Below are positions 23,050 through 36,400 of a stretch of 64,000 nucleotides of DNA, piece by piece. Below the pieces are notes generated by a model. It searched no databases and was not told the DNA's origin. It worked only from the letters and a program-made list of their open reading frames with translations. Numbering within the stretch: position 1 is the first letter of the stretch; the number at the start of each line of letters is the position of its first letter. A program made the position numbers and the translations under genes. The DNA is from Sweltsa coloradensis (lineage: Eukaryota; Arthropoda; Insecta; Plecoptera; Chloroperlidae), in NCBI GenBank assembly GCA_024449915.1, contig JAMZAV010005106.1:1-64000 (forward strand), in the 5' to 3' direction.

Positions 23050-24010
23050 ATGGACCACCACATAAGAAAAACTTGTAAATATACAGTCAAACTTACACAC
23101 TCACAAAGAAATGAGATCTAAAACGGGTCCAAGCTCATCTAACCCTTCCACATTTGTTTCTTATAATTCTAAACTACTTGTCCCGTAACAACATCCTAGA
23201 AAAGCTTGGCAAATATAATTGTGTAACTAGTAATTAATTTATGAGCGTAGCGGGACGGGGGGGGGGGGGGAAGCGAAGATTTCATTTCACTTACACTGGA
23301 GAAAAAAACGGAATGTTTTTTCCTTCTTCTTTTTTCCTTTTTTCCTTTTTGTATTTTGTGTGTTTTTGTTAAAACACGATTCCGGCTAACCGATACTCCA
23401 ATGCTGATGAATTTTCTGGAGGCCTTCGGAAATCTCTGAACATTAGACATGCCACGTTGTTTTGAGCGCAATCGAAATTTTGTTTCTCATAAGATCGCAG
23501 AGTTTTACTATTTGTTTCGATATTTATTTCAATTTAGTCCGACTTTTATTTATAACACCGACATGCGCTAAATGACCGATTGTAATGATTTTTTCACATG
23601 AATCCAAAGTTATTCAATTTGAATCTTTCGAGTGAATCTCTCTGAGCGCATTCGAATTAATTATTTCCTCATGACCACATGGCAGAGCAATGCACACAGT
23701 TGTTGTGAGACATCCAACAACTGCGCCTGAAAAGCGGTTGCGAAGCTTCCCAGTGTAAACATATAGTTCTCCAATTCTTTCTTTTTATTTTTTTTAATAA
23801 GTTTTAAACGTAACGGTAATGTTCATGCATTCGATTTTGCCAAGCTTGTCTAGGATGTCGGTAACATGACACTGAACGTGTTATGATACAGAATGCGCAA
23901 ATGTGGAAGAGGAGATGAGTTTGGTGGGCCCTTTTTTTAGATCTCTTTCTTTTGATGTGTGTAAGGTTTGGACTGTATGTTTACAATATTTTGTTAGTGT
24001 GAGATCTCAT
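23050..24010. mobile_element. Foldback element P2, with an H element in its loop
   Basis: Left arm 23050-23215 and right arm 23833-24010 are inverted complements (ATCCTAGAAAAGCTTGGCAA against TTTTGCCAAGCTTGTCTAGG; TAACCCTTCCACATTTG against CAAATGTGGAAGAGG). The H copy at 23237-23755 occupies the loop. P1 is a second member of the family. Confidence 0.65.
23237..23755 (+). mobile_element. H-family repeat, subfamily A, complete
   Basis: Head TTATGAGCGTAGCGGGACGG with a G-run insert, the block ACACGATTCCGGCTAACCG, and tail GCGGTTGCGAAGCTTCCCAG then T. Inserted in the loop of P2, not in its arm as at P1. Confidence 0.65.
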
Positions 24011-24239
24011 TGCATAAATGTGTGATTTGTTTAAAATATCATTTTACAAAGGTCGTTTAATTGCTCATGAATTAACAATTAGCAATGATAATTTAAAATC
24101 ATCGAGTGGCCCAAAGACATGTTTTTTGTGTAGCCGCCTACACCTTTGGCCAGAATCTGCGTGGTCAATTGACTGACAATAGATAGAGTAGAGCCAGTAT
24201 AGTAACTGCCATATGTAAAGTGCATGTTTCAATCATATT

Positions 24240-25010
24240 TTTTCAACCCAAAGGAATGCCTCCGTAACTCCCAACCAATTTGGGGCATGTGTTGTCAGGT
24301 ACTTAATCCCTTGATTTGTTGGTAAGTTTTCCAAGATACACATCCGTTATCATTAACGGCTTGCGGGTAAGCACCTCGAAATCACCCAAATCTGCTTGCT
24401 GCTATATAAGGACCAAGTGCCGTGTACGCACCGCGCTTGCTGCGGTGCCCCTAACGGGCACTAGATCCGTAAAGTGATTTTGAGCAATGTTTCGTAATTT
24501 TTTCACCAGAAGGAATGTTTCTACACAAGTCAAATTTGGCATGTGTGTGTCCGGGTTCTTGTACCTAAAGTTCCCCCTTCTGATTTTGATAGTTTTTAAA
24601 GTTCCATCACGTTTCATGAACGGCTGGTGCACTCGAAATCACCTCAAGCTCTGCTATGCTGTATATTGTGCCTGAGATTGAGTGTGTAGCGCACCCGGTG
24701 TGCGGCTTGCTTTTGTTGCGCCCGAAACGGGCTACCTTTGATCCCTTAAAGTGGATTTTGAGTATGTGTTTTCAGTTTTATTTTTTTCACCAGAGGATGT
24801 TTCTTACACCAACACAAATGTGGCATGTGTTGTCAGGTACCTAAATCCCTGATTTTGATAGTTTTTAAGTTCACATCACGTTTCATGTACGGCTGGCGTG
24901 ACATCTCATAAAATACCCCAATCGCCTTGCTGTATATATAGTGTGCCTGATTGTGTAGCGCAACCGCAGCGGTGCTGCGGCTTTCCAACGGGCACCTAGA
25001 TATTTCATCA
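24240..25010 (+). repeat. About 2.7 tandem copies of a 268-bp unit
   Basis: TTTTGATAGTTTTTAA recurs at 24585 and 24853. The CATCACGTTTCATG word and the AACGGGCAC-type word recur at matching spacing (about 24453, 24727, 24988). Each unit carries a TATA-like word (TATATAAG, TGTATATTG, TATATATAG) before a GC-rich inverted word. A lone partial unit lies at 12480-12635. Confidence 0.7.
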
Positions 25011-26719
25011 CATTTCAGATTCACATTTGTTTGCAATTTAACTCCATGGAGAGTCAAAAGCCTGAAGTGGTACGCAGTTGGTGAGTTTATTGACATGTAC
25101 CCCTCTCCTCCCCACAGCCCAGCCCAGCCAGCGGCGTGCAGACTGTTTTGCGCCTGGGCTTGTCTGCAATCTCTACATCACATGATAATGTAGAAAGCAT
25201 TTAATTCATTAGAAATATCATTTGAAATAATTGTAATAATCTATATCAAACTATCAAAATAATACATCATTACGGTCCTATTCTGTCCCGACACTTTCCT
25301 CCATTGTCATTTGCCATGTCATCAACATCACAATCTTGTATGTTTTGAGATATTTTATTAAAATCTAATTCCTGTGTGTTCTAAGTAATATTGACTGCAT
25401 CGATTGAAGACGTTTTGAAACTGTATTTTTAAAATTGCACTTCACCCTGCCACTGCTTTTTCCAGTCCTGGGGTCCTGAATCTGGGCTAAAACGCCACCC
25501 ATTGCTTGGCCAGATTAATTATACTTATGTTAAAAAGCTTTAGAATTAATATGTCCAAAAAATGTCTTTGATTAAGTAACCTATCAGAAAGTTGTGATTT
25601 CTAAACGAATTAAAACTATAGAGCTAAATGCAGTATATGAATGATAAGGCATTTCGAACTATCATCTACAACCACTTGATCTTGAAGTGAAGATTCCTGA
25701 AATTGAATGAAACATCTAAATTTTCCGCTGGTGAATCGGTTGATAATCGGTGTTCCACTTTTCTACTTAAAATATGCCTGCCTCCAGTTGTTCGATGGTG
25801 TAGGGCTCGATCTTATTTAACTATGTCCCCTAGTTAAAAAATAGCGGGCTTGTGTGCGGCGAATTTTAAAGTGGTATTAATCTGCTAAACTCCAAAAAAA
25901 TATTTCCATTCAGAATTTACAGAGTATTAGATATAACAAAAATATGGGGGCCGCCCTGACCCGAAAATTGCCTACTTAGTAATTTTTTTATACTGTCCAA
26001 TAACAATTAGGGGCACAATCTTCCATATATGAATAACATGGTTACGATCTTTATGCAACGTGAGTGTGAACATTGGAAGATGAGTTAAAAAAATAATTAA
26101 CCGATTATTGACAACTCACTATCATTGAGTAAAGGTTTTCTTTAACCTCATGCTACTATACTTTTCTTATAAGTTACTGTTTTATTATATTATTGGGGCA
26201 ATTGGTGCCGATTAGCAAAGGAGTTGTAATTATCATGCATATTTATGCACAGTATTCAATTGACACAATGTTCAAGGGTCAATTTTAGATTTGTATAAGA
26301 GCAATGCTGGTTTCTAGTATAAGGCTACGCTGACGAAACAAAAAAATAAGCATGTGGAAGCCGCTAAGAAATTAAAAATGTTTTTTTTTAAAAAAAAAAA
26401 AAAAAAAAACCCAAAATTTTTGTTTTTTTTACTGGACCAACATTTCAAAATCTCATGTAACATCACTGTTGCAGATATCATTTCTATATGGTTATTGTAG
26501 CCTTACTATAGTAAGTGATCATCTCATAGACTTAATGCACAAAGTAGTTTGAATCAGTCGTCTCGGAGATCGAGTTGTGTGTAATTCGAATTACACATGA
26601 ATGTTGTTGAATTTTTAACGATATGGGATTTCATTTCACCCATTTTATAAACCTTTTTTTATTCAGTCATAAAACACTTACATGGAAAACACAGTCCGAA
26701 AGAAGTACGAGGTAAGATT
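25011..26719. other. No recognisable gene
   Basis: Only short ORFs. It holds an A-run preceded by a T-run at 26380-26430 and a perfect short palindrome (TGTGTAATTCGAATTACACA) near 26577. Nothing else is supported. Confidence 0.4.
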
Positions 26720-27010
26720 ACAAGGTTTACTCATCTCCCGACGGAATTTTGGGAACCTGGGAACGTGAGATTTATACTGCCCATGCATTCACCAATGCCA
26801 GACATTCAAAATATGATTCGGTAAATAATGATTGTTCAAGAACAAACACTATTAGCGTTAAATTAAATACTACACTATTTTCAATCTATTTCTTGGAGGC
26901 TCGTTAGAGATCGTAAAGATTTTTGCTCAGTAATGTTACATCAATCCACAGATTTGTTCCTGGATGTCCCTGTTTAAAAATTCCGCGCAATATTAGCACT
27001 CTGCTGTTTT
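26720..27010. repeat. Dispersed repeat Q, copy 1
   Basis: Matches 62297-62575 in the same orientation: CAAGGTTTACTCATCTCCC, then TTAGCGTTAAATTAAATAC, then TTTTTGCTCAGTAATGTTA. Heavily diverged. No coding capacity. Confidence 0.55.
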
Positions 27011-27489
27011 TTTTTTCACAACACAACTAACACTGAAATACCACAGAGCAGATTCTTATTCATTATATACTTTTAGGATTATCCGAACAGAGACTTTGGA
27101 TTGGTCGGGTCCAACAAACATTGTTTCATCTAAATTCTTAGTGGTGGCTATATTACATCAGGAAACTAAAACTAGAGTCCTCCAAACCTCATATTTTGAT
27201 TATTCATACTTTTGCATTATCCACTCCCACCTTTCCGTATTGCACTTTTCTGGGTGGCATCTACCTCATGCAAAAGAGTCTTCATCCTCCAGAAAGAGCA
27301 ATCAGGATATAGCCGGTAGCTTCTAGATAGCGATCTTTGTCGGAATTCTTTCGCCAATTAAGAAATCGCAGACACTAGCATGTGGGTCCCTGATTCAGGC
27401 AAAACACAACTGTTCATGATCCACTAGTTAAATACCTTTACACGTTCCAGCAATTTAAGTTTCACATTTTCCTCCTCAGATATATAATA
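27011..27489. other. Unrecognised, next to the AT-rich block
   Basis: One 76-codon plus-strand ORF (27096-27326) without a recognisable domain. Composition is ordinary up to about 27480, then turns sharply AT-rich. Confidence 0.4.
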
Positions 27490-30400
27490 TTTCTATTTTT
27501 ATTACTAAATACTTTTAATTTATTACCATAGTGTACATATTCATGCATCATTTATAATAATAATAATTATAAATTATTAAATAATTATTATAATTCACAT
27601 TTCGCTCAATTATTCATAATTCCAATGAATCAAACATCATTAGTTATAATATATGTCTAATTTAATACTACTATTCCTATTCTTGATTAAACTATTTTAT
27701 ATTTACAATTCATATTTTACATCTATATTAGAATATATATTATATTACTGATTTAAATCCTTCATTATATTTGTTATATTCTAGTCTCTAAATTATATAT
27801 TAAGTTTATATTTATTACTATATAATTATTCTTATACTTTAATTTTGTATATTTCTGTATATATTTTTATATCGTTTTAATAATAAATTTATTTTTATCC
27901 ATTTATTTTGTATTGTACTAATTTCCTATTGACAATTTCTCTTATTACCCCCTCCCCATCACATAGCAATTTATTATAATGCAACTATTCATTCAATACT
28001 ACATATTATCATATATATATTTGTGTATTTCATTATTATCAGATAAATATATTCATTATAATTTATTTAAAATTTATTAAATTTCTTATTTTTATATTAT
28101 TTAATATATATTTAATATTTGTGAGTTAATCATCATGTATTATTAAATTAATTATTTCTTTATACCTTCTATATTTGTATGTATCATGTGTTATATATCC
28201 AAACAAAAAAAAAAATTTATCAACATTTAACATTTTTTAATTCATCTATATTAGTCATTCTTTACCTACGGTTTGAATCATCAACTATTAAGTTATATTC
28301 TTCGTAAAATTTCCTTATTTGTATCACCTTTACACTAATTTTGCTAATACGATTCACTTCACTTCAATTTATATCATATCTGTATCCATTATAGTTTCCT
28401 ATTTTTAGCTATGTTATCACTACTAATATACATTGTTATATATAATATTAATACTATAATCCACAATGAACTATTTTAAGTAATCATAAATTTACGTGTA
28501 AAAAAAAAATGTATTCCCTTTTTTATTGTTACTCTTTTATTCATTTTATTATCTTAAATGTGACGAAATTAATCAATACAAATATTTTATTATTTACTTA
28601 ATATTTTAAGATTCATAATGATCTCGTTTTTTTATTATAATTATAATCATATTACTTAATACTTTAACTCAGTAGGTATTCTAGTTATACTTTAATTTTT
28701 ACAACTCATTCTATCCAAATTACTAATATAACAAATCTAGAAAGCTATTTAATAATTTATTCCTTTTTCAATATTTTTATCACATATTTATTTTTAATCA
28801 TTATAAAAATTGTCTAATTATTAATAAAATATTACATTAGATTATATATCATAGTATTTGTATATTCAAAATTTACTTCTCCTAGCATCATCATTAAATT
28901 ATTATTATTTCATATATAACATTTATAAAATTTATTAAAAATTCAATTATAATATATATCATTTAATACTAAAAAATTTTTATGATAAAATTAATTATTT
29001 TCATTATTCATATTTAATTATTTTCATACAAAAATCTACTCACAAACATAATATTCCACAATAAAAAAAAAAAAATTTAATTAATTGATTATTATATAAT
29101 AATATTTATAATTCAAAATTTATAAAATCTAACTTTATCTAATTATTATATGCTGTATCTTATATATGTATTACATTTATCATTGATATTATAATATATT
29201 AATAAGATTTATATATGCCTATTTTTTTTTTCAATATATATCAAAATTTTTTAATCATATATTACTATTGTAAATTTATATAATTTAATTTATATTTAAA
29301 TAATATCAATTATCATTTTTGTTTTGTTATTTTTCATCATATTATTTTTTTATTTATATAATTAAATTCTCTTATCATCATTTATTACCATTTATTATAA
29401 TTTTTTTTTATCTTATTGTAACGTTTTAATTATCCACCATCCTATCTGTTGTAACCACTTATTATACTCAAATTAAATATTAATGGCAAAATATATATCA
29501 ACAGCATTACTAACAAACCAATTTTTATACTTCTAAAATATTTTCTAATTAATATTCAATTAAACACATTTAAACAATCGATTATGATACGTCTCAATTC
29601 ATTTTAAATATCATTGATATTATATTATATTCTTACCTAGCCTTAATATCATTTAATATACACTTCCTAATAAAATTTGTTTAATAAATTTTATCATATT
29701 GTAAATAACTAGTCTATAATTTTTTATCCTTTATTTTATTATCTTATTTATTTTATTTTGTTTTTTTTGATAATTCTTAATAAAAGTGTCATAATAAAAA
29801 TTCTAATAACTTTGTATTTGTCATCTTTACTATTAACTTGTATTATTAATCTATTAATTATTTTTTATTTGTGTATTTGAATTTAATTATTTCTATATAT
29901 AAAATACGCATATTCAGAAATTAATACATGATACAATTACAATATTACACATATATTATATAATTATCTTTATTATTTTGATTATTTTAATGTATTTTTT
30001 AGCATTAATTTGTATTTTTATAAAGAGTATAATTTAGATATTACATAATAAGAGAACATCATAAAAAAAAAATATTTAATTAATTATAATTATATTATTA
30101 TTATTTTTATCTTTTATTTGACATATTTTAAATGTATAATATTAACCTTTTTATTTTAATGACAGCATCATTATATATCAATTGTGGGCAACATTGCTAT
30201 TATAACACACATAATATTTATCAATTTTATATTCATATCTTTATATATTATACTTATTTTCTACTATAGATATCATAAATTCTTTATACACTTGAATGTT
30301 TCTAAATTAATAATTTTCATCTTTATTTATAAATTGTTTACATTTTTTAATATGAAACATTAATAATTTATTTTTCATAAAATCATAATTTATTTATAAA

Positions 30401-33400
30401 TTTTATAATGTTAATTTTAATTCATATAATAATTTTATATTTCTATTTAACATCAAATACAATGTACACATTTAATAGACAAATATAATTCTATTATAAA
30501 ATAACATATTATTAATAATTACTAGCATCTATATTTAGATAATTTATTTAAACCCTAGATAATGCAAAACGATTTTTTTTAAATGTTTAATTTTTATTAT
30601 ATATATATGTAATCATATTATTTATATCATGTTTCATACAATATATTATATTTATAATTAACCTCATCTTCTTTAATACTATACATTAATGCATTTTAAA
30701 GCTCACTTTATTCTTAATTATATAATATGAAACAAAATCATTACTTATTTTGGTAATCAATCTACATATTTTATAATCATCTAGGACAAATTTATTATAA
30801 CTTTTATATAATAAATATATATTATAATACATATTTATTATATTTATAATTCTAGTAAAATTCCTTATCATTTTTGAATTAGTCAATTTTCATGATCCTT
30901 ACTTTTTTGATTATCTCTTTTCTATATTTATAAATTGATTTTTTCATTTTATTATTCGATATTTTTAATAATAATATTTCAATTTTAATTCATTTATGTT
31001 TTTAACTTCATATATTGTGATATTTGTAATTACTTTCTATTATAGATTTAATATAACGTATTTCACATTATTATAATTTCACATATATCAATAGATTCAT
31101 ATCATCATAATAAGTATAACAAATATTAATTTCGGTATTTATGCAACATTTTTTTTAAATGGTGTGGATGGGGGGGGAGGGGCAATTATCGGTACCGTAA
31201 ATTATAATAATTTTATTTTATAAATTTTTTAATTTAATTCATAATAAATACATTACAATTTTACTTTTTTAAATTTATATGCTCATATTAATAATTAATA
31301 TATTTCATAATCATTTTCATCATTCATATATACACATGACCAATTATTTTATTTAAAATCTCTATATTTTAGAAACATCATATATTATTATTTTAATTGA
31401 ACATTATTTTTGTTTGGTGAATTAGTTGGATAATTATTAAGTAAATTAATAAAATGTATTTCATTTAATATACATTATATTCTTATTCCCTCTAATGAAT
31501 AATAATTCGATACTTATTTATTATTTATCATAATTTCAATACATGTTACGTAAAATTACTTTATATTTCCTAGGTTTAAAATTTTATTTCTTCTTTAATA
31601 TAATAATTTTTAACATCATATTGCATTACAAAATTTTTCTAACATTTCTTTTTTCAACTTTGCTGCTATATTTAATTTTATTCTTAATAATATACATTTA
31701 AAAAATAATTATATATTACTATCATATATAATTTGCATAAATTTTCAAAATGAAAGAATTATAATTTCATGTCATCTATATTTTTTCATGTTTATATTTA
31801 ATAATTATTTATCATCAAAAAAGATTAATAATTATATGATTCTGAATTAAAAACATTTAATATTTATACTTATATACATCACATAATTTATGTAGTAATG
31901 ATTTTTTAAACTATTTAGATCATCCATATATCTTTTTTTTATACATATTTTAATTTTTAATTATATATACATATTTTTTTAATTTATCATGGGTCAGAGG
32001 GCAATTTATAAACTAATTTTAGTATACAAGTGGGTGGTTACAAATCAATTGTTTGTTACATTAATTATCTAATTACAATTTTTTTACAATCATAAGTATA
32101 AATATATTAGAATTAATATCTTAAAATATAACGTATTTCAAAATCATACGAATTTCAGTTTAGCATCCTATAATTATACAACTAAACACATATTCGAGAT
32201 GACTCATAATCTATTACTTTTATATTATTTTAAATATTTGTTAATTATTATATTTTTATTAACATTAAAGAAATAATTTTAAACATTTATTTTTTTTTAT
32301 AATATAAATTTGAATCAAATACTTAACATATGCATCCACAAAATAGTAATCTTACTATGATGCATAAATTATTTAAAAATCCATTATATAATTGTCATTG
32401 ATCTAATATATTCTACATTATTTTTAATATAACATATATAATTATTTATAATAAATCTTTTATTTTTTATAAAAATTCATTATTATAAAACATTAAGTAT
32501 GTTATAAATCATTTTATTTCATATCAATTTAAATTCTAATAATAAACAATCAAGTATTTTATTCCAATTTAAAAATGTCTAATACTTTGAATTTGTATTA
32601 ACATAATTTCAAGCATTACATAAATAACTTGCCAACCTTGAATATCTAAATTTTTTGAAAACTTGATTAATATTTGTTTATCATATAATCATTTACAAAG
32701 TAATTTAAATATGTCAATATGACAGTTTATTCATAAATTAATTATCTCTTTAGAATTAAATGTCACCATTATACTTTTTATGTTAGAAATATTAATATTT
32801 CCGTGTTTTTTAAATGCATACATAGTTTGTTATAAAAGTAATAAGAATTTAAATTATTATAATCAGTTATTTTAAATACATTTTAGCCAATAAATATATA
32901 TTACATTATATTCAGCATTTAAATCTTAACCATATATATATAATATTAAATGTCATATAACATCTATATAAATATGATTTTTATAATAAATTCAAGTATA
33001 CTTCATCAGGTTTTTAGTCTCTTCTTTACATATTCCTATATATTTATCATATTTAAAATTATTGAGTTCTAAGTTAGTTGGCATTATTATGATTGCTTTA
33101 TCTTTATTTCTCTTTTAGTTAAGTATTATCTATTTATAGTCCTTATGTATAAATTTCAATAAAGATTAGATTTTATAATTCGCACAATTCCTTATCATCA
33201 TTATCTAAATAATATTTTTTATGTTAAATCATTATATATTATTAAACATTTAATATTCTATTAATATACATTCCGTATTTGTTATATTATATATTTTGAT
33301 TATTATAATTTATTAATTATAAAACTTTTATTTATGTTATAAAATATAACTAATTTTTTCCACATTTTCAAATTATCAACATAAATATTTATTTATATTT

Positions 33401-36400
33401 AATTATATTTAATTTTATTATACATTATAATTAAATCCATAATTTCTTACGTTCATATTTTTAACATTATTAACGATAAATAAGTACATAAATTATTTTT
33501 TAAATGAGAATAATATATAAATAAATAGTAAGTCATTTAATGGTAATATAATATATATATATTTTTATATTTATAAATTAACAAATTTAAATTTGATTAT
33601 CTTATTATTTCATTTACTATATAATCATTTTATAAATTATACAATAATATTGTAATTGGTTATTTAGGTAGTTAATTCCAATTTTTATTAATATTTACTC
33701 ATAAGTTAATTACATCATTAATAATTTTTTGTAGACATTTACAGTTACTACATTAATGATTTAATGGTTTACTTTCTTCTATTTAACCTAAAATAATATA
33801 TGGAGAGGGGTAACTGAAAACTTATATATTTTCAAAAATTAATTTTAATTACATATTAGAAGAATCATTATATATTAAGATTTTAATCCTAATCATTCTC
33901 ATAGAATTTTTTTAATTATTACAATTATATGTTAATATTATATGTTTATACAATATATTTATATTATCTTCCAGTATACATTATTGTTTTTATTACATAT
34001 ACTTACTGGTGTTTTTATAAATATTAATTAATTCATTGTTTATTACGGACCATATTTCCTTTTATTAAAATTGTATCTATCTACATTTTATAATACATTC
34101 ATTTAATGTCTAGATTAACAACTTTCATTTCTAATTAATCTTTAAAATATGAACACTATATATATAATGAGCATAATATCGTTATATTAGGTTATATTTC
34201 TTAATAAAATACTTATTTTTATATAACCATATTAATCTTTCAATTATATTATTTCAGATATTCTCAAAGCATAATTTTATTAATCATCAATATCATAAGA
34301 TAGACTTCTATAATATCAGATTGAATTTGTATTATAATTATTCAATATTTTATTTATTTGAGTAAATTATATTTAATAACTTTTCTTATTATGAGATTAA
34401 TATAATTCATGTAGATCATTTATTATAATATTTTTTTTGTTTTATATTAATAATTGTATGCTAAAGATCTATATGGTCACATTTACAAAATTATTACTCA
34501 AATAGTTAATCTCAATAAGTCATGTCTTTGTCACTTTTTAGTTACTAATTGTATTTTTTATGTTATTAATATAATTTATACATGATATTTTATAATTGTG
34601 ATTTTAATTAGTATTAAAATGATGTATTATTCATGTCATAAATAGTACATCATCATTAATATTTTTAAATATATAGAATAATAACTTACTTCATCATATT
34701 TAGATAGGTTTATTATTAAAATTATAATTCATTTTATGATTACTCTGTTCTTCTATTATTTTTAAAAAGTATAATACCAAATAGTCACGGACATGTATTA
34801 TGGGCATGAATATTATTCATATTATTTAACTAATGAATATTAATATACGTGTATTTCATATTTTTTATTTAAGTGATTTTAAATATTTTCAATAACCTTA
34901 TTCATTCTATATTTTATTTATATATAAAAAAATTAGTCTTTCTATATAAGGTATTATCAAAAAAAAAAAATTTATTAATATGTATTCAATTTTATAACAT
35001 ACATCAATTGTAGATGATCATATTTATAATTCATTACATATTATATTATATTATATATTTATTTATTTTATATTGATAAGTACATCAAAAAAATATATCT
35101 TAAAAATTACACATGACTAATTAATTATATATTTAGTATTAACCTCATTGGTTATTATTAGTTTTTAGTATATTATTTATCAATATGTTATAATATAATA
35201 TATTCAATTATGAGTTTTTTTAATAAATTTAAAAAAAAACATACTGTGTGTATCCAATCAGATCTTTTTATCATCTAAGTTTTAATATTAACCATTTATT
35301 TACCATTGATACTATATATATAATTTATACATTTTTATTAAGACATATTCATATATTCTTATTATCTTATTTTAATTTTAAAATTCTAAACTAAATTAAT
35401 GATTGTGATTTCATTATATATTTAAATATGTATCATGCATTATGTTGAAGTAGATATGATTATTATTTTTTGGTACATCAGTTTTTAAATAAATTTCTTT
35501 TACAATATAATATATTTTTATTATAAATTTGCTTCCCTATCTTAATTTATGTAGCACAAAATTTAAACTTATTAATATCATATAATTATATCATATAATT
35601 TTCTCATAGTTATTATACACTACATAATAATAGCTGGTTCAATAAATTTTTTCTGAATTTTTCACCATTATACAGATATTAATTTTTGATACCATTATTA
35701 ATTTATTTTAAAGTTTTACTTTCATGTATAAAAGAATAATTTATTGCATTTTTTTCAATTTATATAAAAATTCAAGCCAATTATCATATCACAATTATAA
35801 ATAATATACTATTCATTTATGTTAATTTATATAATATTACTTAGTATAAATTAAAAATTCTCATACTAATATTTATATGTATCGGACTAACAATTTAATA
35901 GAATTATTAACACAGATACGTTGCAAATATTCATATACAATCATGGTGTCCTAATGATCAACTTTACCATAAATATATATTACATTGCATAGATTTCAAT
36001 ACTACAATATTATCCGCCTTACTTCATGTCTATTACGGTTAAAGAATATATATAAAATCAATTGATAATCACATTATATTTCAAGAATTTATTTTATAAA
36101 GTATAAATTATACTAATGGTTTATTTATTTTCATCATTATAATTAAATAAAACTTCAAATGATTAATCTAAAATAAAACTTTACTTTTGTTTGAAACAAT
36201 ATATTATTTTTTTTTATTTTATTTTTAGCACCACATCGTATTTTTCAAATAATAACTGTTTTATTATTTTAATTACACATTATTTTAGATATTTTAATTA
36301 CTAGTCTAATCTTTACATTTAGCATTTTAAACAAAAAAATTAATAAATTCAATATTATATATTTTAAGTTAATATTATTCCTTATAATTTAAATATGGTA

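Noticed and set aside
35625..35645. rRNA-like word AATAGCTGGTTC in the desert
   Set aside because: It resembles a conserved large-subunit rRNA word, but the flanking bases do not continue the match. Probably chance.
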